DNA from: UBA3006 sp031401235 | GTDB taxonomy: Bacteria; Actinomycetota; Acidimicrobiia; Acidimicrobiales; Ilumatobacteraceae | Direction of reading: 5' to 3' | Assembly (NCBI GenBank): GCA_031401235.1 | Contig: JANNRJ010000004.1 | Coordinates: 1 to 64,000, forward strand | DNA length: 64,000 bases | Shown: piece by piece, positions 1-9,087 of the stretch | How the letters are laid out: every line of letters starts with the position of its first letter | Position numbering within the stretch: position 1 is the first letter of the stretch | Made by a program: the position numbers and the translations under genes | The notes under the pieces: generated by a model | The model's input: only the letters and a program-made list of their open reading frames with translations | Told to the model about the DNA's origin: nothing | Database searches by the model: none

Positions 1-443
1 CACAATTGCAGTGGTACCGCTGCACAAGCGCAGGTGTAGTCGCCAGTGCCCCACCGAGCGGTTGCGCGCCGATTACTAGCGCAGTGGCACTCACCTACCA
101 AATGACTGTCAACGATTTACGCAAATTTCTACGATTTGCAGTGACGACAACGAGCGGCGGGGCGACAACGACAGCGCTATCGGCGACGTCGCCGAAGGTG
201 ATTGGAGTGTGGATGAAATTGGAAACACTGCAGCGCGGCGCCACCTACAAATTTGGCCAATTCATCGGTAGCCCATCCAAGGGTCTGAGAACCGTCAAGG
301 TTCTTAGTGGCGCCTGCGTTGTCAGGAGTACGACACTTCTTGTGGCAACCCAGGCGACTCAATGCAGGATCAAGGTGACAATCGCAGCCAAGGCTCCGTT
401 TCCGCAACTCGCGTTCACAGCGTTGATCAACATTTCATCATGA
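1..443 (+). CDS. C-terminal end of a secreted Ig-like repeat surface protein (partial)
   Basis: The reading frame is open at the left edge of the window, so only the last ~147 residues are visible. The first part (QWYRC, then SGCAPI, then LRFAVTTTSGGATTT) has the spacing of the Trp/Cys/Cys immunoglobulin-like repeats seen in long secreted proteins of Acidimicrobiia. The last ~60 residues contain two more cysteines and a beta-rich, Thr/Val/Ala-rich tail without a sortase motif or membrane segment. The stop TGA overlaps the ATG of the next gene (ATGA), which suggests coupled translation. Function is probably cell-surface binding or adhesion, but nothing in the visible part identifies a ligand. 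The TTG at position 6 is internal, not a true start. Confidence 0.6.
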   Translation, partial: QLQWYRCTSAGVVASAPPSGCAPITSAVALTYQMTVNDLRKFLRFAVTTTSGGATTTALSATSPKVIGVWMKLETLQRGATYKFGQFIGSPSKGLRTVKVLSGACVVRSTTLLVATQATQCRIKVTIAAKAPFPQLAFTALINISS

Positions 444-2431
444 ACCGCCTCGACGGCGAGACAAGTCCGTACCTACGTCAGCACCGAAGTAATCCCGTGG
501 ACTGGTATCCGTGGGGTGACGAAGCGTTTGCTGAAGCCACGAGGCGCAACGTGCCAGTTTTGTTGTCGGTTGGATACTCGGCATGTCACTGGTGTCATGT
601 GATGGCCCATGAGTGTTTCGAAGATATTGAAACCGCAACGATGATGAATAAGTTGTTTGTCAACATCAAAGTTGATCGTGAAGAGCGACCCGACGTGGAT
701 GCGATCTATATGGATGCCGTGCAAGCAATGACCGGCCGAGGTGGCTGGCCGATGACGGTGTTCTGTGCTCCGAATGGCAAGCCGTTCTTTGGTGGGACGT
801 ATTTTCCCAAGCCGTCATTTCACCAGTTGATGACAGCAATTGATGATGCGTGGCAAAATCGACGCGGCGATATAGACACCAATATCACCGCGTTAATGGA
901 ATCTTTACAACGCACTTCACTACTTGCGCCGACCAATGACTTGCCCAAGATTGAAATTGTAAAATCAGCAGTTGCTCAACTCTCTGAACAGTTCGACCCG
1001 CGCTGGGGTGGGTTTGGCGCCGCGCCAAAGTTTCCTAGCACGATGAACCTGGGGGTAATTCTTCGCGACTATGTGGACCAACCGCGTGATGAATTGTTGA
1101 CGATTGTCACGACAACGTTGGATGCGATGGCGTCGGGCGGCATGTACGACCACATAGGTGGCGGTTTTTCTCGTTACAGCGTGGATGAGAAGTGGCTGGT
1201 TCCGCATTTTGAAAAAATGCTCTATGACCAAGCACTGCTGACGCGAATTTACTTGCATGGTGCACAAATCTTCAAAAAGCCGGAGTGGAAACAAGTGGTT
1301 GAGGAAACCATTGAGTTTGTGCTGCGCGAACTCACCCATCCCGATGGTGGATTTTTCAGTGCCCAGGACGCCGATTCACTAGATGAGTCTGGTCACAGTC
1401 ACGAAGGACACTTTTATGTCTGGTCCGCAAATCAGATGCGAAATGTTTTGCCAAGTGAATTGCACACGGTTGCACTCGATTGGTATGAAATCACTGAGCA
1501 GGGAAACTTCGAGGGGGCGAACATTCCGGCCCGATTGCACCATCGTGGCAACTTGCTCCGAACTGATGACGTTGAGCATGCTCGTCGGTTGATTTTGGAT
1601 GCACGCAATTTGCGACCACATCCAGGTCTGGACAACAAAGTAATTACCGAATGGAACGCCCTAATGCTTTCGTCACTGGCCGAGGCTGCCGCTGCATTTC
1701 AACGGCCCGACTGGCTCCAAGCGGCAATTCGGAACGGTGAATTTCTGGTACGCGAACTTCGCCACGAAAATGGTCGTTGGCGGCGAACTTGGCATCAGGA
1801 TGGCACACCGCGTGCTCGCCACAGCGCACTGGCCGTAGATCTGGCAGCACTTATCGATGCTTTTACTCGACTGGGCGAAGCAAGTGGTCAGGCTCGTTGG
1901 ATTACACATGCTCAAAATGTCGCCGAGCAGTTGCTCGATCACTATTGGGACACCGATAACGGTGGTTTCTTCACTACGTCAGATGATGGTGAAGTATTGA
2001 TTGTGCGCCAGAAAGATCTGATGGATAATGCCACCCCATCGGCAAACTCAACTGCTGCGCTTGCCTTGTATCGCTTGGCCGCGCTCACCGGGATTGTCCG
2101 TTACGAACATTTGGCCGACCAAATTTTGAAACTATTCGCTGGCGTCATTCAAAGTGCACCTAGCGCATTTGGCAATTTGCTGGCCGCCGTGCACTTGCGA
2201 CAAACGGGTGCCACTGAAATTGTTATCGCTGGTGACCGACCCGATCTTGTTTCTCTTGTTCAAACCAGGTGGTTGCCAACGGCAGTTTTGGCGTGGGGCG
2301 AACCGTATGACTCGCCGCTGTGGAGCGATCGTTCGGGTGACTGCGCATTTGTTTGCCACCACTACTCCTGTGATTTTCCGGCGAGTACTGCCGAGGAACT
2401 CATCGCGTCACTGCATCGCGCTCTGAATTGA
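440..2431 (+). CDS. Thioredoxin-domain protein, YyaL/DUF255 (SSP411) family
   Basis: A 663-residue protein that begins with the family signature (LDGETSPYLRQH, then NPVDWYPW). An N-terminal thioredoxin-like domain of about 170 residues carries a C-H-W-C pair at residues 49 and 52 (SACHWCHVMAHE). The rest resembles the alpha/alpha-barrel of N-acylglucosamine epimerase-type folds, with motifs such as GGWPMTVF, PHFEKMLYDQA and NALM. Length matches the family. The ATG at 440 is chosen because it starts exactly at the conserved N-terminus and overlaps the preceding stop; the frame is open 78 nt further upstream but that part has no family similarity. The family is widespread and its biochemical role is not settled, though redox or carbohydrate-related roles have been proposed. 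Confidence 0.9.
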   Translation: MNRLDGETSPYLRQHRSNPVDWYPWGDEAFAEATRRNVPVLLSVGYSACHWCHVMAHECFEDIETATMMNKLFVNIKVDREERPDVDAIYMDAVQAMTGRGGWPMTVFCAPNGKPFFGGTYFPKPSFHQLMTAIDDAWQNRRGDIDTNITALMESLQRTSLLAPTNDLPKIEIVKSAVAQLSEQFDPRWGGFGAAPKFPSTMNLGVILRDYVDQPRDELLTIVTTTLDAMASGGMYDHIGGGFSRYSVDEKWLVPHFEKMLYDQALLTRIYLHGAQIFKKPEWKQVVEETIEFVLRELTHPDGGFFSAQDADSLDESGHSHEGHFYVWSANQMRNVLPSELHTVALDWYEITEQGNFEGANIPARLHHRGNLLRTDDVEHARRLILDARNLRPHPGLDNKVITEWNALMLSSLAEAAAAFQRPDWLQAAIRNGEFLVRELRHENGRWRRTWHQDGTPRARHSALAVDLAALIDAFTRLGEASGQARWITHAQNVAEQLLDHYWDTDNGGFFTTSDDGEVLIVRQKDLMDNATPSANSTAALALYRLAALTGIVRYEHLADQILKLFAGVIQSAPSAFGNLLAAVHLRQTGATEIVIAGDRPDLVSLVQTRWLPTAVLAWGEPYDSPLWSDRSGDCAFVCHHYSCDFPASTAEELIASLHRALN

Positions 2432-2446
2432 AAAGAGTGGTCAGAG

Positions 2447-3064
2447 CTACCAACGTTGACGGTGAATGATCTCTGAACTATTTCGCCGTAGGCGAGTCGC
2501 ACTAACTCCCAGTTCCGGGACATCAATCCCGGTCGCTTGATCTAAAGGCCACCCGAGAGCAATTGCGCCAATGAGTTGCAATTGTTCTGGCACACCAAAA
2601 ATCTGTCGCACCGCATCGGCCCCGTTGAAAACTGCAAAAAATAGAGCACCTAACCCAGCATCCTGTGCTGCCAACAGCAGAGTCATCACTGCAAAAGATG
2701 CGTCCACTGTCCAGTACGGAGTTGGCCATGCCGATACGCCAGTGCCCAAAGTGGTGGAACTTTTGTCGGCTTCGCTATACCGCCGAACATACGCATCGGG
2801 ATCGGCGAAGGCAATTGCAATGATAGGCGCATCAAAAAGTTGTTGCCATCTAAATTCAGATCGTGATTCGAGGGGAAAAGTAGCGTTCCAGAATTCGGCG
2901 ACTTGTTCGCCTTCAATGACGAGTAGATGCCACCCTTGTGTTTTCCCCGCTGATGGGGCCCGTGAGGCAAGATCTACCAGGCGATCCAATAATTCAGGTT
3001 CAACACGGCGGGCTGAAAATGCCCGAGTCATTCGGCGCCCGTGAACGACGTCGGTGAATTCCAC
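2447..3064 (-). CDS. Nitroreductase family protein
   Basis: A 205-residue protein with the FMN-binding nitroreductase layout: an N-terminal RRMTRAF segment corresponding to the phosphate-binding RRS/TxR region, then SRAPSAGKTQGW, and a C-terminal LGWPLDQ segment. Proteins of this fold reduce nitro groups, quinones or flavins using NAD(P)H; the substrate cannot be told from sequence. The gene starts 10 nt after the stop of the conserved unknown gene upstream, so the two are likely cotranscribed. Its 3' end faces the end of the YyaL-like gene with only 15 nt between them. Confidence 0.85.
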   Translation of the reverse strand: MEFTDVVHGRRMTRAFSARRVEPELLDRLVDLASRAPSAGKTQGWHLLVIEGEQVAEFWNATFPLESRSEFRWQQLFDAPIIAIAFADPDAYVRRYSEADKSSTTLGTGVSAWPTPYWTVDASFAVMTLLLAAQDAGLGALFFAVFNGADAVRQIFGVPEQLQLIGAIALGWPLDQATGIDVPELGVSATRLRRNSSEIIHRQRW

Positions 3065-3074
3065 CGACGTATTC

Positions 3075-3731
3075 CTAGTGCTTACCGAGTTTGGCGAGCG
3101 ACTCTGCCATCGTCCACCCGTGGACGATGACTACACCACCCTTTGACTTGGAGACAGACTTGAACTGCGCCGCAACTTCTGGCAAGATTTTCTCTGGCTT
3201 CAAGGTTTCATGATCGAGAAACCCGCTGTGACCGTTACTTTTAACCACGAAATTCTGTTCGTCGTATGTCGTGTCCACACCAAAACGACGGGCTAGACGC
3301 TTCCCCCAGGCCCGTTCCTCACCAACTGCGCGGTGTTCCGGTCGAGGGATGAGATCGGTTATTCCCTTAAATGCGTCCAGCGCATCAGGGGTGAGAAATC
3401 GAGATCCAACCACGACATCTTCATCAGGAAATGCCATCAATGCGCGATGGAAAGCCTCGCCCATCAGCCCTTTGAGCACCGTCTCACGCTTAGTCGTGCG
3501 CTTGATGCTCATCAATCCCAGCAGCACACATGGCGTTCCGCCGATGCGCTCAAGGGTTGAAAATGTGAATCCGTGTAGTTTGCCGTCGATGCGTGCACAC
3601 GTAAACAGCACCCAATCTTCCTTGGCTTTAGAAATGACCCCAATTCCAAAGGACCCGCCCATCGAAGCAAGATCATCTAGATCGGTATCGGTTAGAGACG
3701 CACAGTCTCGTGTGTCTACCTCAACTGTCAT
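3075..3731 (-). CDS. Conserved actinobacterial protein of unknown function
   Basis: A 218-residue soluble protein with no signal peptide or membrane segment. The central part (HGFTFSTLERIGGTPCVLLG, then KRETVL) and FPDEDVVVGSRF resemble a conserved actinobacterial family that I recall only as hypothetical; the beta-rich centre could be GNAT-like, but no acetyl-CoA loop is clear. I chose the ATG at 3731, giving MTVEVDTRD, over the in-frame ATG at 3752, because the extra seven residues look non-conserved. It lies between dnaE and the nitroreductase gene on the same strand. No function is assigned. Confidence 0.65.
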   Translation of the reverse strand: MTVEVDTRDCASLTDTDLDDLASMGGSFGIGVISKAKEDWVLFTCARIDGKLHGFTFSTLERIGGTPCVLLGLMSIKRTTKRETVLKGLMGEAFHRALMAFPDEDVVVGSRFLTPDALDAFKGITDLIPRPEHRAVGEERAWGKRLARRFGVDTTYDEQNFVVKSNGHSGFLDHETLKPEKILPEVAAQFKSVSKSKGGVVIVHGWTMAESLAKLGKH

Positions 3732-3800
3732 AGACCTACATTCTGCCAGCAAAATAATCGTTTGAGACGAGTTTGACTACTTCGGCATCGCCAAGATTCG

Positions 3801-6800
3801 CTACTCGATGTAGACGCCGGCTCCAAAGACAACCCGTAATTGACCCATTGCACGGTCGATGCTGACGGTAAATTCTGGACCTAATCGCACAACTTTGTCG
3901 CCGGCAAGATGTAACAAAACAGGCGCGTCTCCCGGATGATCGCTCAAAATGGCTTTTAGTTTTTCGATCAGGTCTTCGGTGAGTGATCGTGCGGCGAGCT
4001 TTACATGCAATACCTCTTGACCTACTTTCAAACCCTCAAGCACAGTGATTTCAGTCGCCATGAAACCAATTCGTGAGTCATCACGTTTGTCGAGACGACC
4101 GCGCACGGAGACGATGAGGTCATCGGCAAGTTGGTGTCCATGTTTTTCTAGGGTCTTTGGAAATACCGTTACCTCGATCGAACTCTGCAAGTCCTCAAGC
4201 ATAAACGTGGCCATCTGTTCACCCTTTCGGGTGTATTTTCGACCCAATCCATTGATGATTCCTCCGATAGTCAAGAACTTGCCGTCGTCGTTTTCAATTG
4301 CTTCAAGGATTGAGCAATCCACTCGACGACGTAACGCGCCTTCAATCCCCATAAGTGGATGATCGGACACATACAGACCCAGCATTTCTTTTTCAAACTT
4401 CAACTGCTCCGTTTTGTCGAAATGCAAATCTGGAATGGCTAGCCGCTCGCTGAATCCCATTTGCTGATTGTCTGTCTCACCAAAGAGACTCATCACACCT
4501 TGGTCGCGTTCACGCCGACGTAAAATCGTGGCGTCGATAATTGGTTCGTATACGGCCAACAGGCCTTTTCGGGGATGGCCCAAGTTGTCAAAGGCCCCTG
4601 ACTTAATCAGCGATTCAACAGTTCGTTTGTTGAGTACTTGTTCGGGAACTCGCTCGGCAAAATTGTAGAAACTGGTAAATAATCCGTCGGCCTCACGGTT
4701 CCGAACGATGAGGCTTACTAATCCTTCCCCAACATTGCGAATTGCCGATAAACCGAAAGCGATCTCCAACCCGCCATCTGAATCGACGGGCACAAAATTG
4801 ACCCCGGATTTGTTTATATCGGGAATCAAAACGGTGATCTTGCTGGCCCTGGCATCGGCCAAATACTCGGCCGCCTTGCTGGCGTCTTTTTTAACGCTGG
4901 TGAGCAGGCACGCCAAATACTCGACCGGATAATGGGACTTGAAGTATGCGGTTTGATAGGTAATGACGGCATACCCATAGGCGTGACTCTTGACGAAGGC
5001 GTAGTCGGCAAAGTTTTCGATGATGTCGAACAGCTCTTTGCCCAGGTCACGCCCGTATCCGGTTTTTTCACAACCGTTTTCAAAGGTGACACGCTCTTTG
5101 ACCATCATTTCCCGAATCTTTTTGCCGCACGCCTTACGCAAGTTGTCGGCCTCAGCCATTGTGTACCCGGCAAATTTCTGGGCCACATGCATAATGCTCT
5201 CTTGATAAATCATCAAACCGAAAGTGTCAGCCAGAATCTCCTCTGCGTCGGGATGAAAATAATGAGTTGACTTTCGACCGTTCTTGAAATCGGCAAAATC
5301 ATTGTGCATGTTCTCGCTCATTGGGCCCGGGCGATAGAGCGCGAGTACGGCGGCAATGTCTTCTAACTTTTCTGGCATTAGTGACCTAAGTAATGCCCGC
5401 ATCGGTTTGGATTCCAATTGGAAAACACCAACGGTGTCACCCGATGCCAACAAAGAATAAGTCGCCTTGTCATCGAGTGGTATCGAGTCAATATCAAAGT
5501 TTGGATCACGCGTAGCGCGCACCATGGCGTTGGTATCAGTAATGACATCGAGATTGCGCAATCCCAAAATGTCCATTTTCAACAGACCAAGTTCATCAAC
5601 TCCGTGCATATCGAACTGAGTAACCACTGGGGCATCTTCCGGGGCCTGACCCTGCTCGGGCTTGCGTTGGACCGGTAAATACTCGGTGAGTGGTTCTTTC
5701 GTAATCACCATTCCGGCGGCGTGTATACCCACGGATCGTTTGAGACCTTCCAGTCCGCGGGCAACATCCACGATTTTTTTGACATCGGTGTCAGATTCAC
5801 ACAGTGACCGCAATTCGAGAGCCGCCCTGTACCCGTCGCGATGTTCTTCGCTGTTTTCGAAACAGTATTTCAGCGGCGTATCGCGACCCATCACAAGCGG
5901 TGGCATCAATTTGGCGATCCTGTCACCAGTAGTGGGTGGATATCCCAACACACGGGCGGCATCACGAACGGCGTTACGCGCCTTGATCGTTCCAAAGGTG
6001 ATGATTTGGGCGACGTGATCGCGACCATATTTTTCTGAGGCATAACGGATGATTTGATCGCGGTATCGAGAGTCGAAGTCCATGTCGATATCCGGCATTG
6101 ATATCCGACTCGGGTTCAAGAAACGCTCAAAGAGCAAATCAAATTTAATTGGGTCTAAGTCGGTGATGTGCAAGCAGTAAGCCACGGCACATCCCGCCGC
6201 TGATCCGCGTCCAGGGCCAACTCGTATTCCATGCTCGCGGGCGTAGCGAATTAGATCCCAGACGATGAGAAAGTACGAACTGAATCCCATGTCGGCAATC
6301 GTCTTCAGTTCATAAGCCAGGCGCTCAACAATTGGCTTCGGTTGAATCTTCCCCCAGCGCTGTTCGGCTCCCTGCAAAGTGAGCTGTCGGAGGTACTCCC
6401 CTTCATTGGCGAAACCCTGTGGAATCTGAAAATCGGGCAACACTGGTTTGCCGAATTCAATCGTTACGTGGGCGCGTTCGGCGATCGCCAGACTGTTGTC
6501 ACATGCTTCCGGCACATCTCGGAATAACCACCGCATTTCCTCGGCGGTTTTGAGATAATGCTCCTCGCCCTCAAACTTGAAACGATTCGGATCAGAAATT
6601 GTGCAGCCGGTTTGCACGCACAGCAGCGCATCGTGAGCGGTGTGATCTTCGCGACGGGTGTAGTGAGTGTCATTGGTGGCAATGAGCGGAGCGCCTATTG
6701 CTCTGGACAATTCAATTAATTGGGGATTGGTTCGCTGTTGATCGGCGATGCCATGATCTTGAATTTCAATGAAGAAGTTCTCCTTGCCGAAAATATCTTG

Positions 6801-7328
6801 AAATCGGCCAGCCAGTCGTAACGCGCCAGCTTCGTCACCGCGCAACAGCGATTGCAATACATGTCCCCCTAAACAACCACTCGTGGCAATGATTCCTTCG
6901 TGATGTCGCTCCAAAAGTTCCCAATCAATGCGCGGCTTGTAGTAGTAACCCTCCAGAAACGCCAAACTCGACAACTGAATGAGATTTCGATAGCCCACAT
7001 TTGACTCCGCGAGCAACGTGAGGTGGTAATACAATTTCTTTCCACCTTCAGTTTCTCCGCCCGAGTCATCCATTCGCCCACGCCGCGCCGGTCGCTCCGA
7101 TCGATGTTCGTTGGCCATGTAGGCCTCCATACCGATGATCGGTTTGATGCCTTGGTTATTGCATGCTTTGTAGAAATCGAGAACGCCATACATGTTGCCG
7201 TGATCAGTCATGCCAAGAGCACTTTGACCGTCGGCCACCGCCTTGGCCACCAGATCATCTACACGCGATGCGCCGTCCAACATGGAGAACTCTGTATGAA
7301 CATGTAAATGGGTAAATGAATCCCCCAC
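3801..7328 (-). CDS. dnaE: DNA polymerase III subunit alpha (DnaE1 type)
   Basis: The 1175-residue replicative polymerase. The N-terminal PHP domain (1 to ~290) keeps all the metal ligands known from PHP-proofreading DnaE enzymes: H9, H11, D18, H43, E68, H102, C152, D220 and H222. The family C polymerase core follows, with GPGRGSAAG at 371-379, catalytic aspartates D413 and D415 in PDIDMDF, and the third in KMDILGLRNLD. Helix-hairpin-helix and OB-fold regions fill the C-terminus. Translation starts at GTG 7328, six nucleotides after a perfect AAGGAGG. The intact PHP site suggests intrinsic 3'-5' proofreading, as established for mycobacterial DnaE1. In Streptomyces dnaE also lies near the rluD/lspA/ileS cluster. 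Confidence 0.97.
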   Translation of the reverse strand: MGDSFTHLHVHTEFSMLDGASRVDDLVAKAVADGQSALGMTDHGNMYGVLDFYKACNNQGIKPIIGMEAYMANEHRSERPARRGRMDDSGGETEGGKKLYYHLTLLAESNVGYRNLIQLSSLAFLEGYYYKPRIDWELLERHHEGIIATSGCLGGHVLQSLLRGDEAGALRLAGRFQDIFGKENFFIEIQDHGIADQQRTNPQLIELSRAIGAPLIATNDTHYTRREDHTAHDALLCVQTGCTISDPNRFKFEGEEHYLKTAEEMRWLFRDVPEACDNSLAIAERAHVTIEFGKPVLPDFQIPQGFANEGEYLRQLTLQGAEQRWGKIQPKPIVERLAYELKTIADMGFSSYFLIVWDLIRYAREHGIRVGPGRGSAAGCAVAYCLHITDLDPIKFDLLFERFLNPSRISMPDIDMDFDSRYRDQIIRYASEKYGRDHVAQIITFGTIKARNAVRDAARVLGYPPTTGDRIAKLMPPLVMGRDTPLKYCFENSEEHRDGYRAALELRSLCESDTDVKKIVDVARGLEGLKRSVGIHAAGMVITKEPLTEYLPVQRKPEQGQAPEDAPVVTQFDMHGVDELGLLKMDILGLRNLDVITDTNAMVRATRDPNFDIDSIPLDDKATYSLLASGDTVGVFQLESKPMRALLRSLMPEKLEDIAAVLALYRPGPMSENMHNDFADFKNGRKSTHYFHPDAEEILADTFGLMIYQESIMHVAQKFAGYTMAEADNLRKACGKKIREMMVKERVTFENGCEKTGYGRDLGKELFDIIENFADYAFVKSHAYGYAVITYQTAYFKSHYPVEYLACLLTSVKKDASKAAEYLADARASKITVLIPDINKSGVNFVPVDSDGGLEIAFGLSAIRNVGEGLVSLIVRNREADGLFTSFYNFAERVPEQVLNKRTVESLIKSGAFDNLGHPRKGLLAVYEPIIDATILRRRERDQGVMSLFGETDNQQMGFSERLAIPDLHFDKTEQLKFEKEMLGLYVSDHPLMGIEGALRRRVDCSILEAIENDDGKFLTIGGIINGLGRKYTRKGEQMATFMLEDLQSSIEVTVFPKTLEKHGHQLADDLIVSVRGRLDKRDDSRIGFMATEITVLEGLKVGQEVLHVKLAARSLTEDLIEKLKAILSDHPGDAPVLLHLAGDKVVRLGPEFTVSIDRAMGQLRVVFGAGVYIE

Positions 7329-7334
7329 AGAGAG

Positions 7335-7341
7335 CCTCCTT
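7335..7341 (-). promoter_or_regulatory. Strong Shine-Dalgarno site of dnaE
   Basis: Read on the minus strand this is AAGGAGG, six nucleotides before the GTG at 7328. It decides the start codon of dnaE. Confidence 0.8.
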
Positions 7342-7411
7342 GATCATGTTCTGGCGCTGATCGCGCGTGTGGAGTGGGGACGTTACCAGTGGCGTCACAG
7401 GCGCGCGTGGA

Positions 7412-7897
7412 TCACAAATATGTTCCCGGACGTTCCGTCGGCTGCTGGTCGGCAGGTGCACTTGGCAATTGGCGCAATTGTTCGAGTTGTTGGCGGGCAG
7501 CCAATTGTTGGGCAAAAAGTGTCGCTTGGATGCCGTGAAAAAGCCCCTCCAACCAACCCACCAATTGGGCCTTGGCAATGCGCAGTTCGCTATCGCTTGG
7601 TACTACCCCGTCACGAAATGGAAGTGCAATCATGCGCAATTCATCGGCCAAATCAGGTGACAAGGCTTCAGTGAGTTCAACAATTGATCGCTCATAAATT
7701 TCGGCCAAGCGCTCACGACTCGGTGCATCCAATTTCATCGAATGCACTTCTTCAAGCAATTGCTTGATCATTGAGCCAATTCGCATCACCTTGGCCGGAG
7801 ACGTGACAGTTTCTTCGGCTGGAGTATCCGAAATTGCTTCTGGACCGACAATCGCGGAGGGCTTAATGATTTCCACTGAATCGCTATTTGAAGTCAT
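7412..7897 (-). CDS. bpa: Bacterial proteasome activator (Bpa family, formerly DUF2587)
   Basis: A 161-residue protein whose middle is strongly like the mycobacterial proteasome activator Bpa: PAKVMRIGSMIKQLLEEV, then IVELTEALSPDLADEL, then SELRIAKAQLVGWLEGLFHG. Bpa forms a ring of helical bundles that opens the 20S proteasome gate without ATP. Gate opening needs a C-terminal Gly-x-Tyr-Leu tail; this protein ends in GTYL, so the docking residues are kept. The N-terminal ~35 residues are variable and probably disordered. It sits between dnaE and a phosphodiesterase gene and starts 15 nt after the latter's stop. It implies that the organism has a 20S proteasome, whose genes are not in this window. 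Confidence 0.9.
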   Translation of the reverse strand: MTSNSDSVEIIKPSAIVGPEAISDTPAEETVTSPAKVMRIGSMIKQLLEEVHSMKLDAPSRERLAEIYERSIVELTEALSPDLADELRMIALPFRDGVVPSDSELRIAKAQLVGWLEGLFHGIQATLFAQQLAARQQLEQLRQLPSAPADQQPTERPGTYL

Positions 7898-7912
7898 ATT
7901 GCACCCATTATC

Positions 7913-9049
7913 TCAGTTCTCGACTCCAAGTGCCAATAGCGGCACGTCCAATTCATCATCAGTAAGTGCACCATGGCGACAAATTAGCGGGAACGGACCG
8001 CTGTCGGCGCTGTCATCAAAACTCGTCGGCGCATGGGCGATTAGTGCCACGTCGCCGAGCCGCTGTCGAGCGGCATCTGACACTCGTGGACCAAACCATC
8101 CGCCGTCAATGAGCTCGTCACGCCGCATAACCCAGGCCGCATCGCCATGGTGTTCATGAGCCGTTGTCCACAATTCATCGACGGCTCCAGGACGGGTATG
8201 TAACCAGCGAAACCGACCTTCACCAGATTGAAACGAGGTGAGTGCATCTACATCGGCATGCAATTTGGTGGTGTTCGTTCCAACTTCAACCTGGCCGTGA
8301 TCGGCGGTGATTAAGAGAATCGAGCCGGGCACGAGAACGGAAGCAATGTCAGCCACAAGTCGATCGGCGTGACGAAGTTCGGCATCGTAATACTCGCCAA
8401 AGCCTCGTTCATGAGCAATCTTGTCGACACCGTCGTAGTAGGCGTAAATAAACGAGTGTCCGTGGTTGAGCAGATCCCGTACTTGGACCGCAATGCTCGA
8501 TGTGCTTCGCCATCCACAAGCTCGCGCGCCGCGAAGATGTGCTTCGGTAAATGCCGAACCTTCAAGTTCAGATTTACTCAACACCGGAACCACAGCGCCC
8601 ATGAATGGCGGGCATGGCTGAATGACGTCGGGAGGATACATCCGTCGCAAATCGCCCTTTTCATCTCCCCAACGAAGCATTTGCATGACCCGACCACCCA
8701 TGTTCATTCGATAGCCAACTAGCCCGTGCTCACCTGGGGCCAGGCCCGTGGTAATCGAAGTGAGCGCTGACACGGTAGTTGAAGGCGCAATTGTCGTTAT
8801 CGAGCCTCCGCTCATTGACGCCAAGGTCGGACATATTGAAACTCTTTGTTGCAACTGGTTCCACCCCAGACCATCCAAAATAAGCAAAACAACTTGACGG
8901 GACCCAAGAACCTCCTTTGGCATCCAGTCAGGTATCTCCGCTGTTCCGCGGGGACCCAAGATCACGGGAATGATGTTCGACACACATCCGCCGGAATAGT
9001 CAGGAATGCGTGGCTGAGAACCGCTCGGTGGCACCGAGAGATGCGTCAT
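7913..9049 (-). CDS. Alkaline phosphatase superfamily protein (type I phosphodiesterase/nucleotide pyrophosphatase)
   Basis: A 378-residue enzyme with the metal-binding layout of the alkaline phosphatase superfamily: LILDGLGW (first Asp), APSTTVSALTSITTG (nucleophile Thr region), YYDGVDKIAH (Asp and His) and LLITADHGQVEV (Asp-His). It should hydrolyse phosphodiester or phosphomonoester bonds; the substrate is unknown. There is no clear signal peptide, so it is probably cytoplasmic. PDYSGGCVSN near the N-terminus is a conserved family start region, so the initiator must lie before it. ATG 9049 is preferred and ATG 9061 is also possible. It is transcribed away from the Rrf2 gene with only 38 nt between the start codons. 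Confidence 0.82.
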   Translation of the reverse strand: MTHLSVPPSGSQPRIPDYSGGCVSNIIPVILGPRGTAEIPDWMPKEVLGSRQVVLLILDGLGWNQLQQRVSICPTLASMSGGSITTIAPSTTVSALTSITTGLAPGEHGLVGYRMNMGGRVMQMLRWGDEKGDLRRMYPPDVIQPCPPFMGAVVPVLSKSELEGSAFTEAHLRGARACGWRSTSSIAVQVRDLLNHGHSFIYAYYDGVDKIAHERGFGEYYDAELRHADRLVADIASVLVPGSILLITADHGQVEVGTNTTKLHADVDALTSFQSGEGRFRWLHTRPGAVDELWTTAHEHHGDAAWVMRRDELIDGGWFGPRVSDAARQRLGDVALIAHAPTSFDDSADSGPFPLICRHGALTDDELDVPLLALGVEN

Positions 9050-9087
9050 ATGGCCGACCAATCCATTGTCCGATCTACACTAGGTGC

